Assembly: GCA_028819235.1 (NCBI GenBank)
Contig: JAPPMC010000235.1
Coordinates: 1-64,000 of the forward strand
Direction of reading: 5' to 3'
Length of the DNA: 64,000 bases
DNA from: Bryobacterales bacterium
GTDB lineage: Bacteria > Acidobacteriota > Terriglobia > Bryobacterales > UBA6623
Program-made: the position numbers and the translations under genes
Shown here: one piece after another, positions 63,775 to 64,000 of the stretch
How the letters are laid out: the number at the start of each line of letters is the position of its first letter
Numbering within the stretch: the first letter of the stretch is position 1
Notes under the pieces: model-generated
What the model was told of the DNA's origin: nothing
Seen by the model: only the letters and a program-made list of their open reading frames with translations
The model's database searches: none

Positions 63775-64000
63775 ATGTTTCTGACGGACGAATTTCGACT
63801 CAAGGTTGGCTTGGCTGAGCAGCTGAAGGGTGGCGTGATCATGGATGTCACGGATGCCCGTCAGGCTCAGATCGCACAGCAGGCAGGCGCCGTCGCGGTA
63901 ATGGCGCTCGAACGCGTGCCAGCGGACATCCGCAAAGAAGGCGGCGTCGCCCGCATGGCCAGCATCCAGAAGATGCGCCAGATCATGGAGACCGTTTCGA
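63775..64000 (+). CDS. pdxS: Pyridoxal 5'-phosphate synthase lyase subunit (5' part)
   Basis: The first 75 residues match PdxS closely: [39 protein letters not shown] and [17 protein letters not shown]. The enzyme condenses ribose 5-phosphate, glyceraldehyde 3-phosphate and ammonia from PdxT into PLP. The gene runs off the window; the true length is ~290-300 residues. A possible -10 (TAGGAT, 63715-63720) lies upstream. Confidence 0.95.
   Translation, partial: MFLTDEFRLKVGLAEQLKGGVIMDVTDARQAQIAQQAGAVAVMALERVPADIRKEGGVARMASIQKMRQIMETVS

Overview
High-GC chromosomal DNA from a Gram-negative bacterium, most likely an Acidobacteriota member of the Bryobacter/Solibacter type. That assignment is an inference from gene content: a ~1100-residue Oar-like TonB-dependent receptor with an N-terminal carboxypeptidase-regulatory domain, paired PSD1/DUF1501 exported proteins, several sulfatases, a PIG-L deacetylase, exported amidohydrolases and an exported methyltransferase. 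Planctomycetes share some of these families, but the receptor argues for Acidobacteriota. No rRNA or other lineage marker settles it.

Layout. 0-6.3 kb (minus): an apparent operon of a FecR/DUF6600 protein with an ~800-residue basic low-complexity tail, a YHYH-domain protein, an unrecognised exported protein, and a sulfatase that breaks off after its metal-binding motif. 6.5-15.3 kb: single metabolic genes (amidohydrolase, enolase-superfamily enzyme, DUF234-type ATPase, DUF418 membrane protein, serine hydrolase lipoprotein) separated by gaps of 0.4-0.7 kb. 15.9 kb: tRNA-Lys. 16.1-23.7 kb (plus): permease, PIG-L deacetylase, PSD1/LamG cytochrome-type protein, DUF1501 protein and SDR reductase, tightly packed and probably one catabolic operon. 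23.7-27.8 kb (minus): the housekeeping run ffh-rpsP-khpA-rimM-trmD-rplS. 28.3-33.3 kb (minus): two sulfatases and a MoaD-like/BNR-repeat pair. 33.6-36.1 kb is a gene graveyard: an aldo/keto reductase remnant abuts a glutamine-amidotransferase-like membrane-protein pseudogene that is split by an IS630 element.

36.8-47.8 kb: GMC oxidoreductase, the TonB receptor, a peroxiredoxin, thiolase, tRNA-Arg, a TlpA-like thioredoxin protein and a xylose isomerase. The peroxiredoxin is the most striking gene. Its catalytic Cys position is an in-frame TGA followed by a hairpin of bacterial SECIS form, so it is best read as a Tat-exported selenoprotein that ordinary gene calling would break in two. 47.8-53.5 kb is sparsely coding and mobile-like: a leaderless winged-helix gene, a HicA-type toxin convergent with a HicB-like protein, and an ISNCY-type transposase relic. 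53.5-64 kb: an agarase-like glycoside hydrolase, a 799-residue 2-oxoglutarate/Fe(II) oxygenase, a membrane protein, a pentaheme cytochrome c, a ThDP enzyme, a second permease, an exported methyltransferase and the start of pdxS.

Taken together the window describes an organism that scavenges sulfated and complex organic matter with exported hydrolases, outer-membrane uptake and permeases. Mobile-element decay and non-coding gaps are noticeable.
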